64,000 bases of DNA from Lewinella sp. IMCC34191 (GTDB taxonomy: Bacteria; Bacteroidota; Bacteroidia; Chitinophagales; Saprospiraceae), in contig NZ_QNQZ01000006.1 of the NCBI RefSeq assembly GCF_003390935.1, positions 124,001-188,000 on the forward strand, written 5' to 3'. The position numbers and the translations under genes are program-made. Positions 16,381 to 26,306 of this stretch are shown here, in pieces (the stretch's first letter is position 1; the number at the start of each line of letters is the position of its first letter). The notes beneath the pieces were generated by a model, which worked only from the letters and a program-made list of their open reading frames with translations, was not told the DNA's origin and did no database searches.

Positions 16381-18678
16381 ATGAAGACCTTAGCAAAAGA
16401 CGACACCCTCGCCCAGTGCCCCTTCCGGGGCAACCGCGTAGGTGGGGCCATCGGTACCCATCCCCAGGTCAATGACTGGTGGCCCAATCGGCTGCCCGTC
16501 GAGCAGCTGCACCGCGAAGGGCCGCAGGCGAATCCGCTCAGCGACGAAGATTATAAGGCGGCTTTCCTCAGCCTGGACTTTGCCCAACTCAAGCGGGACA
16601 TCAAGGAAATGCTGACCACCTCGCAGGAATGGTGGCCGGCCGACTACGGCAACTATGGCCCGCAGGTCATCCGGACCGCGTGGCACTCCGCCGGTACCTA
16701 CCGGATCGCCGACGGTCGCGGAGGCGCGGCCGAGGCGATGCAGCGCTTCGCCCCCATCAACAGCTGGTGGGACAACGGCAACACCGACAAGACCCGCCGC
16801 CTGCTCTGGCCCATCAAGCAGAAATACGGCGCCAAGCTCAGCTGGGCCGACCTGATCATCCTGGCCGGCAACTGCGCCCTGGAGATCATGGACTTCCCCA
16901 CCTTCGGCTACGGCGGTGGCCGTCGCGACGCCTGGGAACCCGATATGAGCACCTACTGGGGACCCGAGTTCTGGGAGGGCAAGCCCTACGACCAAAATAT
17001 GGCCGGCCAGAACCGGCCCGGCCACCCCGAGGAGATGGTCAACCGCGACCTCCGCTGGATGGGTGGCGTGAAGGAAGAACTGCACGACCTGGAAGCCCCG
17101 CTGGCGGCGACCCACCAGTCCCTGATCTACGTCAATCCCGAAGGGCCGGACGGCAATATGGACCCGCTGGACTCCGCCCGCGACATTCGCGAATCCTTTA
17201 AGCGGATGGCCATGAACGACGAGGAAACCGTCGCCCTCGTGGCCGGTGGTCACGCTTTCGGCAAAAGCCACGGCATGGTCAGCTCCGACAAGATCGGCCC
17301 CGCTCCCGAGGCGGCGCCCCTACAGGCGCAGGGCTTCGGCTGGCACAACCCCGTGGGCAACGGTAACGGTAAGGACACCATGACCAACGGCATCGAGGGT
17401 TCCTGGACGCCCAATCCGACCACCTGGGACAATACCTACCTGCAGAATCTCCTGGGACTGGAGTGGAAGCAAACGAAGAGTCCCTCCGGTGCCGGCCAGT
17501 GGACCCCCGTGGATCCCAATGCACCCAAAACGCCGGACGCCCACGTCGACGGGCAGATGAACGACCTGATGATGATGACCTCGGACATCGCCCTGAAACG
17601 CGACCCCGAGTACCGGAAGGTGTGCGAGAAGTTCCTCAACGACTTCGACTACTTCACCCTCGCGTTCTCCAAAGCCTGGTACAAACTGACCCACCGGGAT
17701 ATGGGCCCCAAGGACCGCTACCTCGGCCCCGAAGTAGCCGAAGAAGACCTGATGTGGCAGGACCCCGTACCCAAACTCGACCACGAGCCCATCGGCACTT
17801 CGGAGATCGCCAGCCTGAAGCGGCGCATCCTGGATAGCGGCCTGAGCGTACCGGCCCTGGTATCGGCTGCCTGGTCGGCCGCCAGCATCCACCGCGACAG
17901 CGACAAGCGCGGTGGAGCGAACGGCGCCCGGATTGCCCTGGAGCCCCAGAACGGCTGGGAACTGAACCGGCCGGACGAGCTGAATAAAGTACTCGGCACG
18001 CTGCGGAGCATCTGTAGCGACTTCAACAGCGGACAGTCGGGCAATATGCAAGTGACCCTGGCGGACCTGGTCGTGCTCGGCGGCTGCGCCGCCGTGGAAA
18101 AGGCCGCCCGCGACGGCGGCGTGGAGATCGAGGTACCCTTCACCCCCGGTCGGATGGACACCACCCAGGAGCTGACCGACGAGGAAAGCTTTGACTGGCT
18201 GAAGCCCGTTTCCGACGGCTTCAAAAATTACCACAACGACAAGGTCGGCTACCACGTGCAGCCCGAGCGGATCTTCCTGGACCGCGCGCAGTTGCTTACC
18301 CTCTCCGCACCGGAATGGGTGGCCCTGACGGGCGGACTGCGGGTACTGGACCAGAACTGGGACTACTCCAAGCACGGCGTCTTCACCGACCGGCCGGGAC
18401 AGCTGACGAACGACTTCTTCCGTACGCTGACGAGTATGGACTATAAGTGGGAACCTACCGACAGCCGGGAAATGACCTTCAACATCATCAACCGCAAGAC
18501 CGGGGAAACGGCCTATACCGCTACCCGCTGCGACCTGGTGTTCGGATCCAACGCCCAACTGCGCAATATCGCGGAAGTGTACGGCGCCGACGACGGCCAC
18601 GAGCGCCTGGTGAAGGACTTCGTCGCCGCCTGGGATAAGGTGATGATGCTGGATCGCTACGACGTGAAGGATAACTGA
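16381..18678 (+). CDS. katG: Catalase-peroxidase
   Basis: 765 residues, full length for the class I heme peroxidase KatG with its two homologous halves. The distal site is in [20 protein letters not shown] (Arg, Trp, His), the proximal heme His is in [15 protein letters not shown], and the Tyr and Met of the Met-Tyr-Trp crosslink are visible in [13 protein letters not shown] and [11 protein letters not shown]. The C-terminal half ([21 protein letters not shown]) keeps the fold without heme. It removes hydrogen peroxide. The gene stands alone, ends in a strong intrinsic terminator, and has a 16-bp palindrome before its start. Confidence 0.97.
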   Translation: MKTLAKDDTLAQCPFRGNRVGGAIGTHPQVNDWWPNRLPVEQLHREGPQANPLSDEDYKAAFLSLDFAQLKRDIKEMLTTSQEWWPADYGNYGPQVIRTAWHSAGTYRIADGRGGAAEAMQRFAPINSWWDNGNTDKTRRLLWPIKQKYGAKLSWADLIILAGNCALEIMDFPTFGYGGGRRDAWEPDMSTYWGPEFWEGKPYDQNMAGQNRPGHPEEMVNRDLRWMGGVKEELHDLEAPLAATHQSLIYVNPEGPDGNMDPLDSARDIRESFKRMAMNDEETVALVAGGHAFGKSHGMVSSDKIGPAPEAAPLQAQGFGWHNPVGNGNGKDTMTNGIEGSWTPNPTTWDNTYLQNLLGLEWKQTKSPSGAGQWTPVDPNAPKTPDAHVDGQMNDLMMMTSDIALKRDPEYRKVCEKFLNDFDYFTLAFSKAWYKLTHRDMGPKDRYLGPEVAEEDLMWQDPVPKLDHEPIGTSEIASLKRRILDSGLSVPALVSAAWSAASIHRDSDKRGGANGARIALEPQNGWELNRPDELNKVLGTLRSICSDFNSGQSGNMQVTLADLVVLGGCAAVEKAARDGGVEIEVPFTPGRMDTTQELTDEESFDWLKPVSDGFKNYHNDKVGYHVQPERIFLDRAQLLTLSAPEWVALTGGLRVLDQNWDYSKHGVFTDRPGQLTNDFFRTLTSMDYKWEPTDSREMTFNIINRKTGETAYTATRCDLVFGSNAQLRNIAEVYGADDGHERLVKDFVAAWDKVMMLDRYDVKDN

Positions 18679-18701
18679 TCCCCTCAAAATCTTTGGAATG
18701 T

Positions 18702-18735
18702 AAAGGGTCGGTACGAGCTTTCGTACCGGCCCTTT
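18702..18735 (+). terminator. Intrinsic terminator of katG
   Basis: 15-nt arms (18702-18716, 18721-18735) pair with one mismatch around a 4-nt loop GCTT, ending in a run of T (CCCTTTTTTGG), 24 nt past the katG stop. Confidence 0.9.
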
Positions 18736-18810
18736 TTTGGTGTAAACCGTATCCCCGTAGCAGGCAACCGAAGAACCCGACGCGCAGTAGCCATCGCGAC
18801 TGGCAGGCTT

Positions 18811-19164
18811 GTGATAATCAAATGGATAAGGAGTATTCGCTGGATAGAATACAAGCAAATGCGGGAAGCGCCGATGGAGCGGTTCAGGTACGACAGTTTG
18901 GTTATGTCGCCAAAGGAAACCGTCATCGTCAGCGATACCGTTGCCTATGACCACGGCACGAGCAAAGTTTATTACACGAACGAGGCGGGTGACGCCGTCG
19001 AGCCTGACCACTCTTTCCTAGTCATACTTAAGAAAGATAAAGGGGAGAACGCCGGCGCATCCACCGGGAAGTGGCCTCCGCCGTCGTGGAATGAATACCT
19101 GTTCGGGAAGCCCGGCGAGGCAGGCCAAAAAAAACTTATTGTAAAAAGGACGTTAAGGGCGTAA
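18811..19164 (+). CDS. Hypothetical protein
   Basis: 117 codons from a GTG at 18811; an ATG at 18874 (MERFRYDSLVM...) is an alternative giving 96 residues. No signal peptide, membrane helix or known motif; the middle is acidic/polar and the end basic (KKLIVKRTLRA). Support comes from the frame being open and an intrinsic terminator lying ~95 nt downstream. Codon use is less GC3-rich than in the neighbours, so it may be a recent or decaying gene. Confidence 0.4.
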   Translation: MIIKWIRSIRWIEYKQMREAPMERFRYDSLVMSPKETVIVSDTVAYDHGTSKVYYTNEAGDAVEPDHSFLVILKKDKGENAGASTGKWPPPSWNEYLFGKPGEAGQKKLIVKRTLRA

Positions 19165-19257
19165 TGCCGGTATGGGTTTGCCGTTTTACCTACAGACACT
19201 AGACACGTGAACATTCATTATTCGAGGCTACATAACTCAAGTGTACCTAACAACGGA

Positions 19258-19290
19258 GGCCCCATCCCAAGCGGATGGGGTCTTTTTTTT
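19258..19290 (+). terminator. Intrinsic terminator
   Basis: CCCCATCC (19260-19267) and GGATGGGG (19273-19280) flank a 5-nt loop and are followed by TC and a run of ten T. It marks the end of a rightward transcript, presumably that of the 18811-19164 gene. Confidence 0.85.
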
Positions 19291-19369
19291 TACCGCACCC
19301 TTCGTACACTTGTCAACCCGTCGTAAAAAGCTGGTCCGCATTTGTTGTCTAGCGGTCGCCAACGGCCAA

Positions 19370-19390
19370 TTTTCCTGCGCTCCGCCGCCA
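19370..19390 (+). repeat. Interspersed repeat copy
   Basis: TTTTCCTGCGCTCCGCCGCC, ~100 nt before the lipoprotein start at 19489. Confidence 0.6.
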
Positions 19391-19488
19391 TCCTGCTTTG
19401 CCTGATGGTTTTGGGACGGTAGTAGCCCTATTTGCGGCAAGGCTGGCAATACCGTAGCTTTAGTCGAGGGCCGAAAACTACCGCCGCT

Positions 19489-20178
19489 ATGAAAAACCTT
19501 CTCTTTAGTCTTACCTGCACTACCCTGCTTTTTGCACTGTCCGCCTGCAACGATGGCGGGGAGCCCGCCGAGGTGGAGGCAAGTCCGACCGTCGAATCCG
19601 TGAACGCGTCCGATAATCCACCGGTCGCGGAAGGGGATTACCGGCCGATCGATACCGACGAAGCGCTGGTTGAAACCGCCGTACTGGCCGCGCCCGAGGC
19701 CAGCCGCGCCGGAGCGAAGGTCATTGGTTACAACATGGCCGGTGAATTCGTGACGCTCCGCGAGGGGAATAACGAATTCATCTGCCTGGCCGACGATCCG
19801 AATAAAGAAGGATTTAGTGCGGCCTGCTACCATAAGGATATGGAACCCTTTATGACCCGTGGGCGCGAGCTCCGGGAAGAAGGCAAGAACGCCCAGGAAA
19901 TTTTCGCCATGCGCGAGGAGGAGGTAAAAAGCAAAAAACTGGCGATGGGCGAAACCGGGTCCACCCTGCACATCTACTACGGTGACAACGCGACCTACGA
20001 CCCGGCGACCGGTAGCATTCCGGGGGCACAGTACCGCTACGTCGTGTACATGCCCTACGCAACGGCTGCGTCAACCGGGCTGCCGGAGTCGCCCGTAGCA
20101 CCCAACCATCCCTGGATTATGGATCCGGGGACCCACCGGGCGCACATTATGATCTCGCCGCTGGCGGAGGGGAAGTAA
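19489..20178 (+). CDS. Hypothetical lipoprotein
   Basis: 229 residues from the ATG at 19489, with lipoprotein signal MKNLLFSLTCTTLLFALSAC. An acidic linker leads into a globular region (SRAGAKVIGYNMAGEFVTLREG...FICLADDP) and a C-terminal part rich in Tyr, Pro and His (YRYVVYMPYATAASTG, HPWIMDPGTHRAHIMI). No family recognised; the His-rich end could bind a metal but this is speculative. Probably an outer-membrane or periplasmic lipoprotein. Confidence 0.75.
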   Translation: MKNLLFSLTCTTLLFALSACNDGGEPAEVEASPTVESVNASDNPPVAEGDYRPIDTDEALVETAVLAAPEASRAGAKVIGYNMAGEFVTLREGNNEFICLADDPNKEGFSAACYHKDMEPFMTRGRELREEGKNAQEIFAMREEEVKSKKLAMGETGSTLHIYYGDNATYDPATGSIPGAQYRYVVYMPYATAASTGLPESPVAPNHPWIMDPGTHRAHIMISPLAEGK

Positions 20179-20328
20179 GTCCGGTTGCTTCACTGATTGG
20201 TGGATAAAAAGTTCGGCACCGACGCCTGGAAGGTGTACTTTGCCCCCTGAGGCACGAACCGGGTTGCACCCCGGTCTGGCCCGCTGCTGGTCGATCATGG
20301 TATTGTAGAACCTTCAAGCTATCTGACT

Positions 20329-20847
20329 ATGCCACGTCCCAGAATCGACCTGCCGAAATCCGCGGCGGATATTTGGCTCAAGCTCGCTGCCGCCACGGCT
20401 CTCGCCATCCTTATCGCTATCACCGCTAGTGGATTCGCCAACATTCCAGGCGCTATCCCATTCCGCTTCAGCATGAACGGCTGGCCCACCCCCTATGGGG
20501 ATCGCCTGCCCTATTTATTTCTGCCGCTGGTCGGTACGCTGGTGTTCGTGCTGGTACAATTGCTGACCCTGCGGGTTCACCGCTTTCCCTACCCCGTTCG
20601 GATCACCCACTTCAACGCCGCCTCGGAATACCGGAGTGCCATCCGGATGATGCGCTTTCTGGTGACGATGCTGTTGCTGGGCCTGACGTACGTCGAGTAC
20701 CAGACGGTGCAAGTCGGTCTGGGTGGATACGAGACCCCCGGAATGTGGCTGGTGGCGCTGTACGCTATGGTTATGATTGCGGGAACCGTGTATTTTCTAC
20801 GGCAGCTGTACACCCCGGCGGAGGAGGTGCCTACCCTGCAGTTTTAG
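20329..20847 (+). CDS. DUF1648-like membrane protein
   Basis: 172 residues with four hydrophobic segments (about 18-35, 60-80, 105-122, 135-155). The first extracytoplasmic loop IPGAIPFRFSMNGWPTPYGDR matches the DUF1648 pattern (Pro, then His/Phe-Phe, Gly) found in SdpI-like and other small integral membrane proteins. Role unknown. The preceding 150 nt include a short hairpin with arms ACCGGG/CCCGGT. Confidence 0.65.
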   Translation: MPRPRIDLPKSAADIWLKLAAATALAILIAITASGFANIPGAIPFRFSMNGWPTPYGDRLPYLFLPLVGTLVFVLVQLLTLRVHRFPYPVRITHFNAASEYRSAIRMMRFLVTMLLLGLTYVEYQTVQVGLGGYETPGMWLVALYAMVMIAGTVYFLRQLYTPAEEVPTLQF

Positions 20848-20990
20848 CTACCCTGGACAGCTCATTCAGCGATGTCGCAACCTGAGGAGATTGCGACAAG
20901 ATTACCGGTGTGTGGAATTGCGACGTCGATCTGCCGAACATCTTTGCCGGCTCTGACCTGCAAGAGGTAGTCAACGTAAACGCCTTTCAT

Positions 20991-21281
20991 ATGCCGACCT
21001 GCGAATTCCCCATTACCTTTCACCAACCCATTCGCGAACTGACCGAACGCATCGCCGCCGCGGTCGAAGCGAAGGGCGGATCCTTCAACATCATGGAGAA
21101 AGGGGGACGATTTTCCATCCCCACGCCGCACGGCCCGGTCGCCGGATCATACCGAGCGGAGAAAGGCACCTTCCACTACACGCTGACCGAACTTCCCGAG
21201 GAGGTGACCTGCCATAAGGCGGAGAATGCTTTCCGTAGCCTGATCGGCTCCCCTCCGGATCTCTCGCTGGATTTCACCTAA
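20991..21281 (+). CDS. Conserved-looking small hypothetical protein
   Basis: 96 residues from the ATG at 20991; the frame opens at an ATG at 20910, but residues before 20991 look like leader sequence. Sequence MPTCEFPITFHQPIRELTER...GGSFNIMEKGGRFSIPTPHGPVAGSY with a small beta-rich middle and Cys in EEVTCHKAENAFRSL. The pattern (amphipathic helix, then strands ending in GSY) resembles small START/SRPBCC-like or PHA-associated proteins, but no assignment is safe. It ends 38 nt before the THI5-like gene and may be co-transcribed. Confidence 0.6.
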   Translation: MPTCEFPITFHQPIRELTERIAAAVEAKGGSFNIMEKGGRFSIPTPHGPVAGSYRAEKGTFHYTLTELPEEVTCHKAENAFRSLIGSPPDLSLDFT

Positions 21282-21319
21282 CCCCGCACCCCGCACCTCA
21301 TAGCCCCCCAAACGACCCC

Positions 21320-22228
21320 ATGCAAAAGATAAAAGTAGCCTTAGACTGGACCCCCAACATCAACCACATCGGATTTTTCGTGGCCGAAGACCAGGGCTTC
21401 TACCGGGAGGCCGATCTTCACGTGGAATTTTTCGATCCCGGCACGGATCAATACGCGACTACGCCGGCAAAGAAACTGGAAACGGGAGAGGTCGACGTGG
21501 CGATTTGTCCTACCGAAAGCCTCATCAGCTACCGAACCAAAGCAAATCCCTTCCCCATCGTGGCCATTGCTGCCCTCCTCCAGGAGGATCTTAGCGCGAT
21601 TGCGGTACGGGCGGACAGCAATATTCGCTCTCCCAAAGATTTGGACGGCAGGTCCTACGCCTCCTACCAGGCCCGCTACGAAGACGGCATCGTCAGACAA
21701 ATGATCCGCAACGACGGCGGAACCGGAGACCTGCGCGTGACCTACCCCGAGAAATTAGGCATCTGGAACAGCCTGGTCGACGGATCGCAGGATGCCACCT
21801 GGGTGTTCCGCAATTGGGAAGGCGTAGCGGCGGAGGACCGGGGGCTCGGACTCCGTTACTTCAACCTCAAGGACTACGATATTCCCTACGGTTACTCGCC
21901 CGTGATGGCCACCAGCGCCCCTATGCTGGAGCAGCGGAAGGAGGAACTGGAGCGCTTCGTGGAAGCCACGAAAAAGGGATTTCTCTTCACCCAGCATAAC
22001 CCGGGGGAGTCCGAGGGCATCCTGGAACGGGAGCTCGGGGCGGCGGACCGGGGAATATCCGTTAAGAAAGCACTGAAGGCCACCACCCCCTACTTTGGCA
22101 ATGCGCACACCTGGGGCAAAATGGACGAGTCGCGCCTGCAAACTTTTCTAAATTGGCTATCCCGCTACGATTTGGAGAAACAGTCGCTAAGGACATCCGA
22201 CCTCTATACTAACGAACTAATTTCTTAG
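21320..22228 (+). CDS. NMT1/THI5-like substrate-binding-fold protein without signal peptide
   Basis: 302 residues. The start MQKIKVALDWTPNINHIGFFVAEDQGFYREADL is the classical NMT1/THI5 opening; the pyrimidine-binding fold continues through VDVAICPTESLISYRTK and YEDGIVRQMIRNDGG. Family members are either periplasmic binding proteins for thiamine pyrimidine precursors (ThiY) or, in fungi, the enzyme Thi5. There is no signal peptide and no ABC permease or ATPase nearby, so a cytoplasmic role is implied. The Cys-rich CCCFC motif of fungal Thi5 is absent, so Thi5-type chemistry is not supported. Confidence 0.8.
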   Translation: MQKIKVALDWTPNINHIGFFVAEDQGFYREADLHVEFFDPGTDQYATTPAKKLETGEVDVAICPTESLISYRTKANPFPIVAIAALLQEDLSAIAVRADSNIRSPKDLDGRSYASYQARYEDGIVRQMIRNDGGTGDLRVTYPEKLGIWNSLVDGSQDATWVFRNWEGVAAEDRGLGLRYFNLKDYDIPYGYSPVMATSAPMLEQRKEELERFVEATKKGFLFTQHNPGESEGILERELGAADRGISVKKALKATTPYFGNAHTWGKMDESRLQTFLNWLSRYDLEKQSLRTSDLYTNELIS

Positions 22229-22340
22229 CCCAAGAATTACGGAGGCCGATAGCGCCAGAAAGGATTTGCGAATGTCCGCCGATCGGGTTTATTTACCTAT
22301 GTTTAGGAATAATTGTCGTTTTAACAAATAAAGTTCGATC

Positions 22341-24056
22341 GTGAAGCATGCCCCTCGCTACCTGGGTTCCCTGACCCTTATCCTGTTCGCTTTTCTCCCG
22401 CGCTCCGCCGCCCAAACAACGGTACCGGATACGGTACCTATCCGGGTGGACCTGAACGAAGAGCTCGGTCCCCTCGACCCGATCTGGGCGTGGTGGGGGT
22501 ACGACGAGCCGAACTATACCTATATGCGGGACGGCAGGAAGCTGCTTACCGAAATTTCCCAGCTTAGCAAGGTCCCGGTCTACGTACGGGCGCACAGTCT
22601 GCTGGTAACCGGTGAGGGAACCTACGCTCTCAAGTGGGGCAGTACGAACGCCTACACGGAGGACGAGAACGGGAATCCGGTCTACGACTGGACGCTGGTC
22701 GATAGCATCTTCGATACCTACATCGAGCGCGATATGAAGCCCTTTGCCCAGATCGGCTTCATGCCGGAGGCGCTGTCGTCCAAGCCGGATCCCTACCGGC
22801 ACTACTGGAAGCCAGGGGCCGCCTACGATGAGATTTTTACCGGATGGGCCTACCCGCCCAAGGACTACGAGAAGTGGGCCGAACTGGTGTACCAGTGGGT
22901 GACCCACTGCGTCGAGCGCTATGGCCGCGAGGAAGTCGAAAGCTGGTACTGGGAGGTCTGGAACGAGCCCAACATCGGCTACTGGCGGGGCACTACCGAG
23001 GAGTACATCAAACTGTACGACTACAGCGCCGACGCCGTGAAGCGCGCGCTGCCCACCGCCCGTGTGGGTGGCCCGGAAACGACCGGGCCGGGCTGGGATG
23101 AGGCCGCAACCTTCCTGCGCACTTTCCTCGATCACGTATTGACCGGCACGAACTACGCCACGGGGGAAACCGGCTCCCCGCTGGACTTCATCACTTTCCA
23201 CGCGAAGGGGAATCCGAAGGTGGTGGACGCCATGGTCTAGATGAATATGGGCGCCCAGCTCAACGATATCGACCAGGGTTTCGAGTTCGTAGCCTCCTAC
23301 CCCGAACTGAAGGACCTGCCCATCATCATCGGCGAATCCGATCCCGAGGGCTGCGCCGCCTGCTCCGAGGCCGACTATCCCCACAATGCCTACCGCAACG
23401 GGACGATGTACGCCGCCTACACCGCCGCTTCCTTCGCCCGCAAGTACGATCTGGCAAGCGAGCACGGCGTGAACTTACTGGGAGCCGTCACCTGGGGATT
23501 CGAATTCGAGGAGCAGCCCTGGTACGCCGGCTTCCGGGATATGGCTACCAACGGGGTCGATAAGCCCGTACTCAACACCTTCCGGATGTTCGGTATGATG
23601 GCGCCTACCCGCGTGACCGTCGACCAGGAACCGCTGCACTACGATGCCCGTATGATCGTGGAGGGAAGCGTTCGGGAAGACACGGATGACGTCAACGCCC
23701 TGGCCAGCAAGAGCGACGGATCGGCCACCGTGCTGGTCTGGAATTACCACGACAACGATAATCTGGAGGTGCCGGCTACCCCGGTCAAGGTCGAAGTAAG
23801 CGGGTTCACTACGGACGGTCCCGCCCTGCTGACCCACTACCGGATCGACCAGGAGCACAGTAATTCCTATACCCTCTTCAAGGAAATGGGGCAACCCCAG
23901 CCGCCAACCGATGAGCAGATTACCGAGCTCGAGGCGGCCGGCCAGCTCGACCTTTATACCTCCCCCGAGTGGGTCGACATCGTCGACGGACGGGTGACGG
24001 TGGAGATGGTGCTGCCGCGGCAGGGGATATCGTTGCTTGTGTTGAATTTTGAGTAG
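22341..24056 (+). pseudogene. Glycoside hydrolase family 39, interrupted by an in-frame TAG
   Basis: A single 572-codon frame from a GTG at 22341 with signal peptide (MKHAPRYLGSL...PRSAAQ) that is broken only by TAG at 23238-23240. The part before (299 residues) has the GH39 acid/base in WEVWNEPNIGYWRG; the part after, starting ATG right behind the stop, has the nucleophile region LPIIIGESDPEG. Both halves read smoothly into one (beta/alpha)8 beta-xylosidase-like protein plus a C-terminal beta domain. A CAG or CGG codon one base away would restore it. Either a recent nonsense mutation, read-through or a sequencing error; as it stands no single product carries both catalytic Glu. Confidence 0.88.
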
Positions 24057-24182
24057 GGTCGTTCGGCTGCGCCGATCTCGCGGGGTTATCTGAACACGGA
24101 TTTCACGGATTTCGGGCACGGATACACACGGATTTTCCCGCATACTGAAATTTCACCGATTATTACGTGGCTGCGCCACGCG

Positions 24183-24740
24183 CGACGAACATCCCCGAAC
24201 GGCCCTGGAAGGGACGTCTATCCCCAGCGAGGCCTGCACGCAGCGAAGCGCAGGGTGGGCCTCGCGGCGCCACGTACGACGAACATCCCCCAAACGGCCC
24301 TGGAAGGGACGTCTACCCCCAGCGAGGCCTGCACGTAGCGAAGCGCAGGGAGGGCCTCGCGGCGCCACGTGCGACGAACATCCCCCAAACGGCCCTGGAA
24401 GGGACGTCTACCCCCAGCGAGGCCTGCACGTAGCGAAGCGCAGGGAGGGCCTCGCGGCGCCACGTGCGACGAACATCCCCAAACGGCCCTGGAAGGGACG
24501 TCTACCCCCAGCGAGGCCTGCACGCAGCGAAGCGCAGGGAGGGCCTCGCGGCGCCACGTACGACGGACATCCCCAAACGGCCCTGGAAGGGACGTCTACC
24601 CCCAGCGAGGTCTGCACGCAGCGAAGCGCAGGGAGGGCCTCGCGGCGCCACCTACGACGGACATCCCCAAACGGCCCTGGAAGGGACGTCTACCCCCAGC
24701 GAGGTCTGCACGTAGCGAAGCGCAGGGAGGGCCTCGCGGC
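24183..24740. repeat. Tandem array of six 94-95 bp repeats
   Basis: The block GGCCCTGGAAGGGACGTCTA recurs starting at 24201, 24296, 24391, 24485, 24579 and 24673 (spacings 95, 95, 94, 94, 94). Units differ at few positions. Each contains GCGAGGCC and GGCCTCGC as an inverted pair ~23 nt apart enclosing AGCGAAGCGCAGGG, so each can fold into a hairpin. There are no unique spacers. The array fills the gap between the broken GH39 gene and the nitrilase; just before it (24090-24140) are short direct repeats of CACGGATT. Open frames crossing the array on both strands are by-products of its composition. Confidence 0.95.
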
Positions 24741-24787
24741 AAATGCCCCCCAACCCTATATTAACCACCAACCACAGCCACAAGACC

Positions 24788-25588
24788 ATGCCCCCCATCC
24801 CCCTAAACCTAGCCACCTACCAATTTGAAGCCAAGCTGGGGGCGGTAGCCCAGAATATGCGGCGTATCGAGGAGATCCTCTCCGAGCTAACGCCGGGCGA
24901 AATAGACCTAATCGCCTTCCCCGAGATGTGCGACACCGGTTACGCGATGGAGTTGATCGCGGAGCGGGCCGTGACCTGGGGCGGGAGTCACTTGCGGAGC
25001 ATAAAAGCGCTGGCGAAAGAAAAGGGAACGGCCGTGTTGCTGGGTTTGTCAGAGCGGGAAAACGATCGGGTACACAATGCCGTAGCGGTGATCAGCAAGA
25101 CCGGGGAACTGGTTTACAAATACCGAAAGACACACCTCGTCACCATCGCCCCCATCCACGAGGAGCGGACGATCACGCCGGGTGACGAACTCGGATACTT
25201 CGAACTGGACGGCATACCCTACGGGGTCATGACCTGCTACGAGCTGCGGTTTCCGGAGATCGCACGGGCGTTGACGCTTCGAGGTATCCGGGTACTCGTC
25301 GTGCCTACCGCGTGGCCGTTGGTGCGCGTCGACCACTTGATGACCCTCGTTCGCGCCCGGGCGATCGAAAACCAGGTGTTTGTCGTCCTCGCCAGCCGCG
25401 TAGGGACGGACGCGGGCACGACCTTTTCCGGCCGCAGCCTGATCGTGGATCCGAACGGGAACTTCCTGGCGGAGGGATCGGAAACCACGGAGGGACTCCT
25501 ACGGGCCACGGTCGATCTGATGGATATAAAGCAAGCAAGGGATACCATCCGTGCGCTGAGGGAGCGCAGGCCGGAACTCTATGATTAG
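24788..25588 (+). CDS. Carbon-nitrogen hydrolase (nitrilase superfamily)
   Basis: 266 residues from the ATG at 24788, the start that aligns with the family (NLATYQFEAKLGAVAQNM). The Glu-Lys-Cys triad is present: LIAFPEMCDTGY, YRKTHLV and GVMTCYELRFPE. The length and ending (LRERRPELYD) are typical of omega-amidase/NIT2-like or N-carbamoyl amidase branches. It hydrolyses a non-peptide C-N bond in the cytoplasm; the substrate cannot be told. It begins right behind the tandem repeat array. Confidence 0.88.
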   Translation: MPPIPLNLATYQFEAKLGAVAQNMRRIEEILSELTPGEIDLIAFPEMCDTGYAMELIAERAVTWGGSHLRSIKALAKEKGTAVLLGLSERENDRVHNAVAVISKTGELVYKYRKTHLVTIAPIHEERTITPGDELGYFELDGIPYGVMTCYELRFPEIARALTLRGIRVLVVPTAWPLVRVDHLMTLVRARAIENQVFVVLASRVGTDAGTTFSGRSLIVDPNGNFLAEGSETTEGLLRATVDLMDIKQARDTIRALRERRPELYD

Positions 25589-25646
25589 GGCACTGGCATA
25601 CACCAGGCCTAATTGCAGTCTAACGAAGATCAACCCCTCCACCACC

Positions 25647-25654
25647 TAACTTAG
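25647..25654 (+). promoter_or_regulatory. -7-like element TAACTTAG before the GNAT gene
   Basis: Partial match to TAnnTTTG, 16 nt before the ATG at 25670. Confidence 0.25.
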
Positions 25655-25669
25655 CTCGCCCCACCGTCC

Positions 25670-26263
25670 ATGGAATTTCACAAAGACATCGTTCTGGAAA
25701 CCGAGCGCGTACGGCTCAGTCCGCTGGAAACCGCGCACTACGACGACTTGCTGCCGGTGGTCGAAGCCAATCCGGACCTGCTCCGCTATAGCCCATCTCT
25801 GCTGCGCACCGGCGCTCACCTGCACGCGTACTTACAGGTAGCCACGGAGGCCCGCGCGCAAGAAAGACGGTATCCTTTCATCATCTTCGACAAAGCCGCG
25901 CAGCGGTACGTCGGAAGCACCAGCTACGGCAACGTATCGCCGGCCGATCTCCGCCTCGAAATCGGGTGGACCTGGATTGACAAAGCGGTGCAGGGCAGCG
26001 GACTCAACCGGCACGCCAAGTTCTTGCTCTTCCATTATGCCTTCAACACCTTGGGCTACGAGCGCGTAGAGTTCAAGACGGATGCCCGCAATACACAAAG
26101 CAGGCGCGCCATTGCGAAGATTGGCGGCAGAGAGGAAGGTACCCTACGGAGTCATACCGTTATGTCGGACGGTTTCCGGCGCGATACCGTGTACTTCAGC
26201 GTACTACGGAAGGAATGGGAGGGGCTACGGGGAACGGTCTTTGCGGACCTCGGGGTGCTTTAG
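25670..26263 (+). CDS. GNAT N-acetyltransferase, RimJ/RimL type
   Basis: 197 residues. Opens with VLETERVRLSPLETAHYDDL, typical of the acetyltransf_3 branch; LEIGWTWIDKAVQGSGLNRHAK contains the acetyl-CoA-binding V-x-x-x-x-x-G-x-G/N region, and YERVEFKTDARNTQSRRAIAKIGG is the family's C-terminal signature. It transfers acetyl to an amino group on a protein or small molecule. Monocistronic. Confidence 0.85.
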   Translation: MEFHKDIVLETERVRLSPLETAHYDDLLPVVEANPDLLRYSPSLLRTGAHLHAYLQVATEARAQERRYPFIIFDKAAQRYVGSTSYGNVSPADLRLEIGWTWIDKAVQGSGLNRHAKFLLFHYAFNTLGYERVEFKTDARNTQSRRAIAKIGGREEGTLRSHTVMSDGFRRDTVYFSVLRKEWEGLRGTVFADLGVL

Positions 26264-26274
26264 CGGGTCACGTT

Positions 26275-26295
26275 GGCGGCGGGGCGCGGGAAACC
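26275..26295 (-). repeat. Divergent interspersed repeat copy (GGCGGCGGGGCGCGGGAAA)
   Basis: A variant with A-to-G changes relative to the core, between the convergent GNAT and barrel genes. Confidence 0.45.
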
Positions 26296-26306
26296 TCCTC
26301 GTCACG

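Larger units (their letters stand above)
19165..19488. other. Intergenic region with terminator and repeat
   Basis: Contains the terminator at 19258-19290 and a repeat copy at 19370-19390. No gene seen. Confidence 0.5.

Noticed and set aside
24183-24740. Possible CRISPR array
   Set aside because: The whole 94-95 bp unit repeats without variable spacers, the unit is too long, and no cas gene is present.
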